Assembly: GCF_032884065.1 (NCBI RefSeq)
Contig: NC_088873.1
Coordinates: 3,026,563-3,090,562 of the forward strand
DNA length: 64,000 nt
Source: Artemia franciscana
Lineage: Eukaryota; Arthropoda; Branchiopoda; Anostraca; Artemiidae
Direction of reading: 5' to 3'
The notes under the pieces are model-generated. The model was not told the origin of the DNA. It did not search any database and saw only the letters and a list, made by a program, of their open reading frames with translations. This document shows, piece by piece, positions 11,151 to 22,945 of the stretch. The stretch's first letter is position 1. Every line of letters begins with the position of its first letter. The position numbers and the translations under genes were made by a program.

Positions 11151-12205
11151 TTTGTTAGTTTATTTTTTATTTTTTAGGATGAATCTTCATGCAGGATTCC
11201 CCCCCCCCAAATAAAAACCATAATCTTTTGTGTAGAATCAAATGGTATATTATTTTTTCCTATCTTAATTTTGTCCTATAAGTAATCTTGACTGTTACCC
11301 AAGCAGTATATAATTTACCTTTGGTTGATGTCCTTAATGTCCTAGATATTTGTTGTATTGGGCTGTTCAAAAACAGCTTGACATAGCCCTCAATTTGTGC
11401 AAGTTCGACGTGGTTATCTCTGATTGCGTTGACATGTGCTTTTTATTATGATTTATTAACAGCATTTTCGTAATCAAGGTTTTCCTAACAGCTTTTCTAG
11501 CGAAAAGAATGACAAACGAAAAAAGGATGACCCGTAGTAAAAAGAGAAAAGCTTAAGAAGAATAGATCCTATAACTAAAGACATCAGCCAACAAATTTAT
11601 TAAAAGAAAAAAAGCCCAAGGGGTAGGCTAAAGCAGAGGTGACGAGAATGCGCAGCCTCATAATGCAGGGTAGAGTGAGAGAACGAGGTTTTTGAGTGAT
11701 CTTAAAACTAGTGAACTGGCTTCCCCCTTTCCCCCCTTGGTACTTTGCCGTATTAGATTTTGAAAGAATGACTTTTTAGGGGTACTTTTCAATCCTTTTT
11801 TGTATATTCATTGAAAAATTAAAACGGCAAATTTGTCCTCCCCTAGAACTTGAAAGGTACATTTTATGGCCCCTCTATATTTCTGTGATTTGGCATCACC
11901 TCTAGGAATTATTCAAAGGGGGGAATAAGCCGAAAGTGACTCTGAAAACTAATAGATAGGAATTTTTTGAGTAAAAGCATAGAATTGAGGATATTGAGTA
12001 GGGAATGTGCTGCGAAAACAATTCTTACTTCATAATGCAAAGAAAAAATATTATTCTCTTCCACTGTATTTTACCCCCAGTCACCCGTAATTTGCAAATA
12101 TATAGCCAAAACTATATATTTTCGATGCATATTGCGGCAGCATATTGAGAGTCGTAAACTTCAAGAGACAAATAAATATTGCTTTGTGTTTTATGTCAAC
12201 TTGTG
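11151..12205. other. Intergenic, nothing recognised
   Basis: AT-rich complex sequence with scattered C and G runs. A piece near 11820-11900 resembles the block at 37800-37900 (gtacatt..atgcccctc and catcacc/cgccac ends), so a decayed dispersed repeat is likely. No gene is supported. Confidence 0.3.
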
Positions 12206-12830
12206 CTCTGAAATAAAGCAAAGAGTAAACAATGAACAATTGCTAGACTGTTCTCCTTAAACTATTTTATCTGGATCAGTTTCTTCCATAGTCCCTCTTT
12301 TCCTCATATTCAGGAGCTATTTTCATTACTTCGCTGGAAGTAGAAGCACCAAACAGAGAGTGGAGGCGGCTACCTCTCTTGAAGAAAGACCTGGGGGGAG
12401 GAAGAATGTCAGTTATGAAGATTTGAAATTCAGTGTCTGCCCTCAAGGATGGTGTTGGAGACTGCTTTTGTTCACCTATAAAGCAAACCTGTTTTCGCAA
12501 TAAAACCTATTTTCGCATAAATCCTATCTGTTTTTGTTCAGAAATAAAGCAAAGAGTAAACCATGAAAACCCCATGCTTCAATTTGCTAGACTGGTCTTC
12601 TTAAACTGCTTTATCTGGATCAGTTTCTTCCGTAGTCCCTCTTTTCTGCATATTCAGGGCTGTTTCAATGTTTCGCTGGAAGTAGAAGCCATAAACAGAG
12701 ACTGGAGGCGGCTACCTCTCTTGAAGAAAGACTTGGGGGCAGTAAAAATGTCAGTTAGGAGGTTTTGGAATTCAGTGTCTGCCCTCAAGGATGGTGGTAT
12801 AGACTCTGCTTTCGTTCATCTACCTCTATT
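12206..12830 (+). repeat. Direct duplication, about 330 bp, two copies
   Basis: The first copy (about 12208-12475) and second copy (about 12540-12825) share gaaataaagcaaagagtaaa, tttatctggatcagtttctt, ggaggcggctacctctcttg and cagtgtctgccctcaaggat in the same order. The open frame through the second copy has no recognisable protein similarity and a T-rich end, so I do not call it a gene. Confidence 0.75.
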
Positions 12831-13530
12831 TATGAATGGTATTGTGTCGTTGCAAAGCTGGTTGACCTTGTCTGATTTTTTTTTTATTCTGTTTTTTTTT
12901 TTTTATCATTTATATATTATTTATACATTTATATATTATTCGACATGATTTTTTTTGTTTTTATTTTATCATGTTTGTTCTTGATTCTAATAACGGAACA
13001 ATCTTTTGTAGCCTGTAGTGTGAGTGTAAATAATACTTTTTGCCTTAAATAAAAATTCTGTATCTGAAATTTTCAGATGACACCCTTTAGGATGTCCCTG
13101 CCAAATTTAGTCCCAATTCTCTATAAAATTGGATAAAAAATGGTAGTTTGGAAAAGAAGACAATAAGCAATAAATAAAAACAACTTTTTAGTATGGTTTC
13201 AAAAGAAAAAAGGGTAAATTGTCTATGGGATGAACGCTTTAGTTATTATTTTTTTTTTGCAGGTTTTATTTCAGAACAAAACGTACAGCTTTGATAAAGA
13301 TAATTGATAACTTACCGATTTACATTTTGAAAAAAAAAACTGCACATCTCGACTGTTTTATCTTTTCCGATTTTTCAGTCCCATTTTCTGAAAAATGGAC
13401 AGTCTGAACGTAGTACTACCATACTAGGTAATCAAGGGCCGTTGAAAGTGAACATCCAGAAATAAGACGATTTTACTTGTAGTTGGATCCCATTCAGTGG
13501 GCCTTTTCTGCCGCATCACAAGTCAGTTGA
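12831..13530. other. AT-rich intergenic, nothing recognised
   Basis: T-rich runs around 12885-12960 and complex AT-rich sequence after it. A small inverted pair occurs near 13375-13400 (cccattttctgaaaaatgg). No gene signal. Confidence 0.3.
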
Positions 13531-14060
13531 GGCGAACTAGCTATAGAGAAATAAAACAAGAGTCAAGAGCTTATATGGCATTTGTGACGAGGTCGGAAGA
13601 GCCAAGAGCTTCTTCCCACCAAGTTTCATTACGATCTCACCACTAAGCGTTTTCCAAGATTTCCTGTTTTCCCCTCCAACTCCCCCAAGTTTCACCGGAT
13701 CCGGTCGGGATTTAAAATAAGAGTTTTGAGACACGAGATTCTTCTAAATATCAAATTTCATTACAATCCGATAACCCGTTCGTAAGTTAAAAATACCTCA
13801 CTTTTTCTAATTTTTCCGAAATAACCGTCCCCCTCTCCCTCCCAGATGTTCGAATCGAAAAAACGACTATAACTAATTTAATCTGGTCTGGTCCCTGATA
13901 CGCCTGCCAAATTTCATCGTCCTAGCTTATCTGGAAGTGCCCAAACTAGCAAAACCAGGACCGACAGAAGACAAACCGACCGACAGAAATTGCGATCGCT
14001 ATGTGTCCCTTGATACATGCCAAGTGCCATAAAAAATAACTATGGCTTATGTGATAAGCC
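13531..14060 (+). repeat. R4 dispersed repeat, single copy
   Basis: It contains caagagcttatatggcattt, ggatccggtcgggatttaaa, catcgtcctagcttatctgg and a run of gaccgacagaa motifs, ending in agtgcc. The same blocks are tandemly expanded at 28560-31070. Interspersed non-coding repeat; the origin is unknown. Confidence 0.65.
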
Positions 14061-14150
14061 AAAGAGAAACAAAGGGGTTCAAATAAGATGTGCTCCTCAA
14101 AACGTGTTCTGCGTGTTGCATGAGGCGCAACACGCGGCAAACTATTTGGG

Positions 14151-14365
14151 AGGTAGTACTTTTTATGCCGAGGTAGTACTTTTTATGCCGTGGTAGTACT
14201 TCTTATGCTGGGGTAGTACTTTTTATGCCGTGGTAGTACTTTTTATGCCGTGGTAGTACTTTTTATGCCGTGGTAATACTTTTTCTGTCGTGGTAGTACT
14301 TTTTATGCCGTGGTAGTACTTTTTATGCCGTGGTAGTACTTTTTATGCCGTGGTAGTACTTTTTA
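14151..14365 (+). repeat. 20-bp minisatellite, 11 copies
   Basis: Units of exactly 20 bases (ggtagtactttttatgccgt type) run from 14151 with few substitutions, for example cttatgctgg and ctgtcgtgg variants. The copies are contiguous with no spacers, so this is a minisatellite and not a CRISPR array. Confidence 0.95.
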
Positions 14366-14514
14366 GAGACCCTGAGCGCCAAGCAACCATTAATATTGTT
14401 GGAGTGGCAACCCTGTCCATGAGAAACAAGTATGTATTCTCAGTATTTTCAGTAAACCAGTGCGAGAGACCTACTTAGTCTATATGAAACCATTGTTATA
14501 AAGGATGTTCAGAA

Positions 14515-14673
14515 GGGGGCGCTTACTTTCCACCACCTGGTGTCCATCTCAGAACGCCACATGTGCTGTAGATTTCTGCCATGATTTACACTGTTTCTGC
14601 CACGCTTTGCACACCTCTGCCACGCTCAGTACGCGCAAACTGGTGGACTTAATTTCTTAAATTGGGTGCCCCC
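14515..14673. mobile_element. R3-family MITE
   Basis: The left end GGGGGCGCTTACTTTC (14515-14530) is matched in inverted orientation by aaattgggtgccccc at 14659-14673. The interior has repeated tctgccac motifs, as in a second copy at 42490-42660. About 160 bp, no coding capacity. No clear target-site duplication is seen. Confidence 0.5.
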
Positions 14674-14774
14674 TTGGATTTTCATACTTCTGTTTATGTT
14701 CAACGGGACAAAGAAGAGGGGATAAATCAAACGCAGATAACTTCGAAGACCAAACTGCCTTTCCATGACGAAAG

Positions 14775-14991
14775 TAAAACAGTTCAAAATAGGGATGATA
14801 CCTTTTTATTGACAGTGAATAGATATAAAATTATTTAACTGGATATTTCGAACACATATACAGTGTTCATCATCAGCAGTAAGTTACTGCTGATGATGAA
14901 CACTGTATATGTGTTCGAAATATCCAGTTAAATAATTTTATATCTATTCACTGTCAATAAAAAGGTATCATCCCTATTTTGAACTGTTTTA
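14775..14991. repeat. Perfect 217-bp palindrome
   Basis: Bases 14775-14882 are the exact reverse complement of 14884-14991, with one central base (G, 14883). I checked the arms block by block and found no mismatch over 108 bp. Such a palindrome could form a long hairpin in single-stranded DNA or RNA. The arms contain CTGATGA...GAAA (see the next entry). It may be a real inverted duplication or an assembly/replication artefact of one arm. Confidence 0.9.
14890..14920 (+). other. Hammerhead-ribozyme-like core
   Basis: CTGATGA (14890-14896) is followed, after one extra T, by GAACAC (14898-14903), a seven-base loop, GTGTTC (14911-14916) and GAAA (14917-14920). That is the order CUGANGA - stem II - GAAA of a hammerhead. 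The extra base and the lack of an identified stem I/cleavage triplet argue against a working ribozyme. Penelope-like and other retroelements carry such motifs; that link here is inference. The palindrome gives the same motif on the - strand. Confidence 0.3.
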
Positions 14992-15293
14992 ATTTCAGAT
15001 AAATCAAAAGGAGGAGCAAAGTATGCTTTGGAAACACGGGGTTTAGTGTTGGGTATATTGGAGACAAGAGAAGGAAAAGGAAGTACTGACATGATTTTAA
15101 ACTTCGAAGACATAACACAAAAAGACAAAAACCTAAAAGAGAGTACAGAAAATATAAAGCTGTATTTTGATAGCCTGCTATTAAATTGGGGTTAATTAAC
15201 ACAGGTGAGACCCCCTTGTTCTTTGATTAAGCTGCAATATCTCTCGTAGATATGGAAAAAAAAATTAAAACCTAATTCTTTTTTTCATGTCAG

Positions 15294-15448
15294 AGTCAGG
15301 CAAAATTTAGTCTTGAGCGTGCACGTGAAGCCATTATATGGATAGAAAGGGTTCTTGATAAAAAATTGGAAGTGCCGAGCCCTGATGGGGATCTACGTGA
15401 CCAGCTTGATTTTGCAGCTGCGCTGAAGGATGGTGTTGCTCTTTGCGA
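15294..15448 (+). CDS. Calponin/transgelin-family protein, exon A (CH domain start)
   Basis: First recognised exon of a calponin/transgelin (SM22, Chd64-like) actin-binding protein. It encodes about 51 residues from SQAKFSLERAREAI to LKDGVALCE, the first half of a single calponin-homology domain; LKDGV.LC is the CH signature. The acceptor is cag at 15291-15293 (a second AG lies six bases on, also in phase) and the donor is GTAAGT at 15449. Joined to the next four exons in phase it gives roughly 194 residues, matching the family's usual 170-200. The family binds actin filaments in the cytoplasm and in muscle. The N-terminal exon with the start codon is not found; it must lie upstream. Confidence 0.88.
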
Positions 15449-18018
15449 GTAAGTCAATTTCTTATTAATTCAAAAGAGATAATTCTGAAATAATCTTTAA
15501 CACTTTCTGCCATAACTGCAGCCCATCTTGGAAACCTCTTTAATTTGTTTGCTTCATTTGACACTTCACTTATTTATGGACAACATTTGCGTAATTGCAC
15601 ACCAAGGGTTAAAGAGGAAGGAGGAGCTGGAATATCTTTCTTGGGGGGGGGTCCTTAAAACCTTTTTCAAACGCGTTTCAACTGCTTTCAATTCGTTGAA
15701 AACAGTAAGGAGCGAGAGTGGCAATTTTTCATCTTACCGTCCTTCTTATGGAAGAATACTCACATATTTAAACTAAGTGCCCAGTATGGATGTGGGGGGA
15801 GGGGTGATGGCTCCCTTTTATTCTAGAAAGATGCTACTTGTAAAGTGAAAAATGAGGTTTATATTTTTTCTTGGGCAGAGGGGGAGGGCAAGGTGCCTCC
15901 TTAAAAAGAAGATTTACTTAAATTAGAAAATATTTGACATTGACACTTTTTGCACACCTTCCCTTGCCTGGAAACTTTTTAGGGGTGAATGCAAGGGGAA
16001 ATCCACCTTCAAAAATCGTGCACACCAGGTGATGCGCTCCACGCATGACGGAAGTGTGGGATTTGATTAAGGTTTATCCGTCTCTTTGAGAAGCAACACG
16101 TATCATATCCCAATAAGCCTTTTGCCACCATTTTGTTTCGCAGAATATGATTGAGGCCTAAAATGGGTTAAAATATCATAAAACAAACAAATGATGATAC
16201 AGACATTCTGTTTAAGGTAACAAAAAGCCTGAGGAAAATTTACCAAATTCCAAGATGACACTCACATGCGCTCTCCGTCACGTTCTACTGCACAGTCTCC
16301 AGTTTATTCACATGACAAATGATAAACACCCATAAATTAAATTTTAAAGTCTTTAACATATTAGAGTAGGTGTTTTAGGGAGTGATAAACCCTCAAATCT
16401 ATAACATTTCTTTTCGCTTTAATTTTTGCTGTTGCTCTTTACTTTCCATTAAAAAAAATGTGTTTTTTGTTTGATACATACGATGGGTAACCTTAAAAGT
16501 CCATCATGTAAGATTATCTAATATAAATTATTTGTATTCATTTTGAATTTAAGAACGACCGCTTGCAGAACGAGTTATGTTCCACTTCTAGTAACGTTCA
16601 TAACGTCACAGAAAATTAACCAGCATGTGCTTTGCCATTGCTGCTCTTCTTGGCAATGTGAGGCCCAGGGTTCGATCACCACTGCAGCAAGATTGGACGA
16701 CAGGCTTGCTGCTTGTCCTCCTGAACAAAAGACCCGGGAATTAAAACGTCACTTGGACGCCCTATGCGCCTGAAATTTCTCTGGGGGATCTTCGTTATTA
16801 TTTTATTATTTTTCATTGTTTCCAATTGTAAGTACGCTCTTTAACCTATTAATCAAGACAATTCTGGATTCTTGTGGAATGTCGGGTAAATGGAAAGGCG
16901 ACTGTGGTTGGTGTAGGGGATGTTTCTATACAGGTATATTTAGTTTTAACTGATCAGGAAATCCAAAAATAGATTCATCAGGTCCTATCATTTAACTCTC
17001 TTAGTTTGTATTCTAGAATAAAAGAGACATGGAGAAAGAAAATATATTTTAGTGCTGAGTTGTCTAGGAACAATGCTAAATGATTAATTACTTGGAGGGG
17101 TAATTTTACGTTGCTTAGGGAAAAAGACGATATTTTGGAAGGGTTAAAATGAAGAGCGGTCGTTACAGTTTTCTGATGCCCGGAGAGCGGTTTTTTTTTT
17201 GTATTTTCTGGGAAAGAGTTAATGACCAAGGATATGAGGAATGGCATTCTCGGATCAGATGAGGAGGAAGGGTAGAAACATTGTTGCTGAATTGGTATTT
17301 TATAGGCATTACGAGCATGGCATTGTTTATTCGTAGGGGCGCGACACACTGGAGACTGTTCTATGATCGTTATGTTTATAAAATTATTGTTGTGTGTTTT
17401 TGTTGCTTAATTGTTTAATTGATTGTTTTACCTGTTATTGTCGGGTTGTTTTCTTTTTTTTTGTGCCATGACCTTGTGGGCTTTTTGTGTCAAACATAGG
17501 TATACTTATACATGCTTACTCAGAAGGGACAAAGGAGGCTAGGAGAAATTACAACCTCAAATTTGGTCCAATAAACCTCTGCTCCTAGAAAAATTTGAAA
17601 ACTTTGGGACAATATGCGCTTCTTTGAAGCTGTTCCTTGTGAAAAAATCTCTGATGTCAGATGTCGACCCTGTCAATTTGGGTATTGGACCTGTGTGTAA
17701 CTAAAAGTTTTAACATTAGAAGTTGATGACAAAGATGAAAAAGTACGTCTGTAAGATAAAATCACCATCCACGTGGCTGGTGAGGCGTTCTTTGTAAAAA
17801 TGTTATTTTATTATTATTTTTTTTAATTGCGGTACACTTGTTTAGGTAAAATTGTGTAATATTACTTCACTTTGTAAGATTGTTTTATTGCTAGTTTTCT
17901 TCTCAAATATTGGTTTCTTTGCTATTTCTCTAATTCTCCCGAGGGACCCAGGCTTAGTCCTCAATGCCCCTAAATACTAGCAGACTGCGTCCTTTTCTAA
18001 TAGCTCTTTTATTTTAAG
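15449..18018 (+). other. Calponin intron A, 2.6 kb
   Basis: GT..AG intron. Contents include a possible SINE remnant near 16560-16790 (see separate entry) and T-rich runs. The open frames on either strand here have no recognisable motifs. Confidence 0.8.
16560..16790 (+). repeat. Possible SINE remnant
   Basis: A B-box-like gggttcgatcacc at about 16668-16680 is followed by gcagcaagattggacgacag and a T/A-rich end. The composition is GC-richer than the surrounding intron. An A box is not convincing, so this is only a tentative tRNA-derived element. Confidence 0.25.
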
Positions 18019-18085
18019 GCTTATAAATACGCTGGAAGCTGGAACCATAGTGAAGGTCAATATGCAAAAAGCTCCGTTTAAACAG
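18019..18085 (+). CDS. Calponin/transgelin-family protein, exon B
   Basis: It completes the split codon left by exon A and encodes LINTLEAGTIVKVNMQKAPF plus KQ. This corresponds to the family segment KL.N.L.PGSV.K.N....FK.. in the CH domain. Acceptor ttttaag, donor GTAGGT. Length 67 bases, ending in phase 0. Confidence 0.88.
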
Positions 18086-19804
18086 GTAGGTCCGTTTAAA
18101 CAGGTTAAACGGGTATTTTCCGTTTTGCTCCTCGTGGTCCTGAATAAGAGTCGTTTTAATCTATGATAAAACTAATTGTTTATGGCCAGGTAATAAAATT
18201 GCTACAAGTCCGGATAGAAAACGTCCCGCTCTAGGGGTACCCAAATTTCAAAATCGTGTGTACCAGATGGCGCATGGCACGATGGAAATATATTTATTTA
18301 TTATGGCTGTGCCACCATGCCAGACGGCGCAGCAGGGAAATGTACTTAATATAATGAGTTAAATCTAATTTGTCTCTATTTATCGGCTGGTACACCGTCG
18401 CTTAAAGCTTCGTTATTAATTGGCAAATTAAGAAAAAGTAATTGTGAATTAAGCTCAAGCGACGAACCAAATACCTGAATTCTCAATCTTTTTCACTTTT
18501 CTGATAGGATAGGGCTATCATTTTGAGTTCTGCTCCCATTAAACAGACATTAGACATAACTTACCAGTATAGTCGGTAATAGATATTTCCAATTTACTAA
18601 ATCGGTGTTAACGCGCTGTTTCACATAAAAAAAATCTTTGCAGCAAGGTCAGGGTTGCCACCTGTGGCACGAAATGCTATTTTAGCAATATTTAATTATG
18701 TGTAGCTTTGTAGTACCTGCTCAGGGTTGCTAAAACAGCAGGACAGTTCAATTTTAGCACTATTTTACCGCTATTACAGTCAATTTTTTGACTATTGCAC
18801 CGAAAATTGCTGTGTAGCACACAAATTCGGGCAATTGTAGCACTTTAAAAACTGACCATGGTGGTAACCCTGAGCGAGTCCAGTTTATTCATTTGCCAAA
18901 TTAATCTGTTCCCCATCATCTCGTCAAGAAATTTATACCGTCTCTTTGTCGGTAGATTTTCGGAACTAATAACATTATCATTTGTCTCTAAGCTATTTTT
19001 GTGATAAAAACCAGATTGTTATATTACACCTTCGTTTACAGCTTTTAAATTTTTTTGTTTGAGTATTTCCTGTTTTAGGTTTCTGTCCATTAGTTGCTTT
19101 ATCTGATATCTTTTATGGCCCCTTTTTCGCTTTTAACTATTGCTTGAAGTGATTTTAACTTGGTATCTGACGGCAGTTTTACTCTATAAATTGAGAAGAG
19201 CCCACACAAAAATTAAAGGAAGAATATAATATTGCTGCATTAACATAGGGGAGCTCTTCCAAAATTTAAGGGAGAGGCAAAGGTTTTTAGGGGGGGGGGG
19301 TGGTATGAAATGCCAAAAGTTAAGTCTGACAGCTGTTTTAAAAATTTCCGGGCGGTGTTTTTTTTGGGTCAACACTAGGCACACTCCCATAACTCCTCTC
19401 CCTCTTTGTGTTATGCTCATTTTCATCATTCAGGATGAGGGTAGTTGGCGGTAATCTCGGAACCGTAATTTAACGAAAACACTGAGTAGCTATAAAACAC
19501 TAACACTGAGGACGTCCGCTTATACTTTTCAGGGTGCTATCCTGGAGGGAATTTCAAAAAAAGACCTAATTTCAAAATTGTGGATTTGTTATATATATTG
19601 TTGGTCCGCCTAGGGTGGAGGAGGGGTTTGTTATTTACAAAATTTATTATTGCTCTTCACAATATATTTTAAATGGTTAAAATTCATTCTTTTTATATTA
19701 TTTAGAGTGTGTTTAAATTCACATAATATCACACTTTGATCTATATCTGGTTGCCGCGCGGTGCTACCTTAAGAACCCATTTTTCTGAACTTTTTTATTT
19801 TTAG
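18086..19804 (+). other. Calponin intron B, 1.7 kb
   Basis: GT..AG intron carrying a MITE at 18650-18872; otherwise unremarkable AT-rich sequence with a G run near 19290. Confidence 0.8.
18650..18872. mobile_element. hAT-like MITE
   Basis: The left end CAGGGTTGCCACC (18650-18662) pairs with ggtggtaaccctg (18860-18872), 12 of 13 bases inverted. The flanking eight bases, agcaaggt and agcgagtc, agree at five positions, a weak 8-bp target duplication. CAGGG-type ends and 8-bp duplications suit hAT elements. 223 bp, non-coding. Confidence 0.5.
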
Positions 19805-19909
19805 CGAGAAAACTTGGAAATGTTTTTAAAGGGATGCGTCGCATATGGTCTCAGGTCTCAAGATTTGTTTCAAGTTAATGACCTGTATGAACACAAAAAT
19901 CTGTATATG
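19805..19909 (+). CDS. Calponin/transgelin-family protein, exon C
   Basis: Thirty-five codons in phase 0 at both ends: RENLEMFLKGCVAYGL, then RSQDLFQVNDLYEHKNLYM. It matches the CH-domain segment MEN...FL...K..GV...D.FQ..DL.E.K.L of transgelins and Chd64. Acceptor tttttag, donor GTAAGT. Confidence 0.9.
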
Positions 19910-20529
19910 GTAAGTAAAATTTGAAGTGGATATGTAAGTTTTTTATGTTGTCTATTTAACGAGAACAACAATCTACAGATAAAAATCAATATAGTTCATC
20001 CAAAAACAAACTATTGACTTGGAGTGAATCAGGTAAAAAAAAACATTCATATAACATCATTCAAATTCACTATAATAAGAAAGACATAAATATATAAATA
20101 AATAATGTAAATATATAAAATGATAGTAATAATACGGCGGGGTTAGCAACTAGGCTACATGCTAAGTCTGTACTATGGGAAACACCAACCAACAAACATT
20201 GGCAACTTAATTTAAATCGAGTCAGATATCCAAAACAAAACAAAAACAAAATTCATACTTACTTTCTAATTTCTCTGTCAACTTTTTCTTTAAAATCAGT
20301 AAAATATTCTATTCTTTTCATTTCCCAAACTATTTCATAATTTTATGCCCCTTCATAATAAAAAAAACGTAGACCTGACAGACACTACAGATGGAGCATA
20401 ATAATCGTCCCTACCCCTAGTATTATGGTTATGTATATTCCATCAACTATAAAATAGACCATTAAACATTCCTTATTGCTCTTATTATTGCTATTTTTAT
20501 CGTATCGCCCTATTGTTGCCGTATGGTGA

Positions 20530-21877
20530 ATGCAATACTTGGCGATTTTTACAATCGACAATTTGCCGACATTTGATTAACAATCACAATTGACATTTGG
20601 TGATGGAACAGTCAATGTATGACTATTTTTACCGTTTAGCGAATGCAAAACCTTGGCAGTTTTTGCAGTCGACGATTGACATTTGACTGACGACATTTGA
20701 CGAATATTTTTACAATTGACATTTAGTTATGAAGCCTGACGACATTTGACGAACAATTACAAATGACATTTAGTTATGAAGCAATCAACGTGTGGCGATT
20801 TTTACCTCATGACGAGTGCAAAACTTTGACACTTTTTGCAGTCGATCATTTGACTACATTTGATGAATAATTACAGTTGACATTTAATTATGAAATAATT
20901 AACATGCGACGATTTTTACCGCATGACGAATGCAAAACCTTGACGCTTTTTGCAGTCGATGATTTGACGACATATGATCAACAATTATAATTGACATTTA
21001 ATTACGAAATAATCAATGTGCGACGATTTTACCGTATGACCAATGCAAAACTTTGACGTTTTTTACAGTTGACGATTTGAAAACATTGGTCGACAATTAC
21101 AATTTACATTTAATTATGAAATAATCAACGTGCGACGATTTTTAACGTGATTTTTCCCGCGTGAATACAAATCTTTGACGATTATTAAAGTCGACGATTG
21201 ACGACATTTGATTGACGATTACAATTGACATATAATTATGAAACAATAAACGTGCGACGATTTTTACCGCATGACGAATGCAAAACTTTAATGCTTTTTG
21301 CAGTCGACGATTTGACGACATTGGAACAACAATTACAATTGACATTTATTTATGAAACAATTAAAGTGCGAATATTTTTACCGCATGACACATGCAAAAC
21401 TTTGACGGTTTTTACTGTTGACGATTTGACGACATTTGATCGACAATTACTATTTACATTTAATTATGAAATAATCAATGTGTGACGATTTTTACCGTGA
21501 TTTTTCCCGCGTGAATGCGAAACTTAGACACTTTTTGCAGTCGACCATTGACGACATTTGATCGACGATTACAATTGACATATAATTATGAAACAATAAA
21601 CGTGCGACGATTTTTATCGCATGACGAATGCAAAACTTTGACGCTTTTTGTGGTCGACGATTTGACGACATTTGAACAACTATTACAATTGATATTTAAT
21701 TATGAAACAATCAACGTACGACAATTCTTACCGCATGACGAATGCAAAACATTGGCGAGTTTTACAGTTGACAACTTGACGACATTTTATCAACAATTAC
21801 GATCGACACTCGATGATGAAACAATCAACGTACAACGATTTTTACCGTATAACGAATGCAAAACTTTGATCTCCTAA
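20530..21877 (+). repeat. About 117-bp satellite with in-frame 39-codon unit
   Basis: About eleven tandem units, recognised by aattgacatttaattatgaa and cgacgatttttaccgcatga, spaced about 115-118 bases. Because many units are near 117 bases (39 codons), an open frame persists through several of them, giving repeats of ETINVRRFLPHDECKTL and VDDLTTF. Copies vary mainly by substitutions. It lies within an intron, and I read it as a satellite and not an exon, because neighbouring units break the frame. Confidence 0.85.
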
Positions 21878-22319
21878 GATGAAAAAAGACGAAAGAGTTA
21901 TTAAGGTATAAAAGAGAAGAAACGTGGCGTATACTCGTATGTGAGGATCATAGAAATGTCATTTGCCCTTCCATAAAACAAATTCTGAATAGCCTTAAAC
22001 TTTCAATAAAAGTTCGTCATCTTCTGCTTAAAGAAAATATGAAAAGCTTTATATTATACTATAATTATAATATACCGAAGAACTTCTTCTGATCGATAAT
22101 ATTTTTTTTTTAGTGTGATAAATGCTTTTTTCAATTTTTGTTTATGGTTCTGCATGCTACGATTAAAATAAATTACAAGACAACAATGGTAAAGTAAAAT
22201 AATAAAAATCCTGGGCAAATACTGAACTCACCGTAAAACGCTGCCTTTGGGTGTAGAATTCATCTTCGAACTGTAAATATTTTATTCAGAATAAACAACT
22301 TTGAAAGATCAAATAGTTC

Positions 22320-22690
22320 ACAGTAATGTAGTGTAAGAAGTAAAGAGCGAACCGAGTGACTAATAACCAAAAATCTAAAAAAATAGAATTTTGATAACAA
22401 TGATGAATTGGTTTATATGGTTATTCCAAATTTGTAAAACCCATTAAGTTTAAAGTTATTTATCAAAAATTATCAGCCTGAGAAAAGTTGCTTAAATTTA
22501 GAGAAAGTAAAAAAAAAATTCCCCCCCACCCACCATTTAGGAAAATGATGTTGACGGAGATTACTTCGGTTTTCCCTAAAGGATGATCCGAAATATGTCT
22601 TTATTTGGCATCGAATCAATGGTCCTAGAATATTAAAGAAGGGCTGATTCGAATAAAAATTACAATTTATAACATCCTCTTTAAATAGTA
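22320..22690 (+). repeat. R1 repeat, diverged 5' fragment
   Basis: Sequence order gcgaaccgagtgactaataa, gaattttgataacaat, cagcctgagaaaa and caatggtcctagaatatt parallels the 5' third of the R1 copy at 44432. More diverged than the others. The - strand open frame across it is a by-product. Confidence 0.55.
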
Positions 22691-22761
22691 GGAAAAGAGA
22701 TTGCACCTCAGCAAAGTGGCATTTCTGTCATTGTCTGGCGTAAAACAGCAAGTTGGTCTAC

Positions 22762-22945
22762 AGGGGCGTAATTTTTTATGGAGCAGGGGGCAACGTCCAC
22801 TCCCAGACCTTGTTTTTGTAGTAATAAATAGTACCATTATGGTACCGAATGGCTTATTTTTTAGTTTTTACTGTCATTTTCGCTTGATTTGCGAAAATTG
22901 GCTCTAATTCCCCCCCCCCGGATTTTTACGAAATTACGCCACTAT
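22762..22945. mobile_element. MITE-like element
   Basis: aggggcgtaattttt near the left end and aaattacgccact near the right end (22930-22942) are inverted relatives (core GGCGTAATTT). Short, with C and G runs at both sides. No duplication of the target is evident. Confidence 0.35.

Noticed and set aside
12433-12948. 171-codon + strand frame
   Set aside because: It lies in a 330-bp direct duplication, has no recognisable motif and ends in a T-rich simple sequence.
14151-14365. CRISPR-like array
   Set aside because: Units are contiguous with no unique spacers; the genome is eukaryotic.
20530-21877. Repeat-containing protein gene
   Set aside because: The open frame depends on a unit length divisible by three; flanking units break it and no exon signals are evident.
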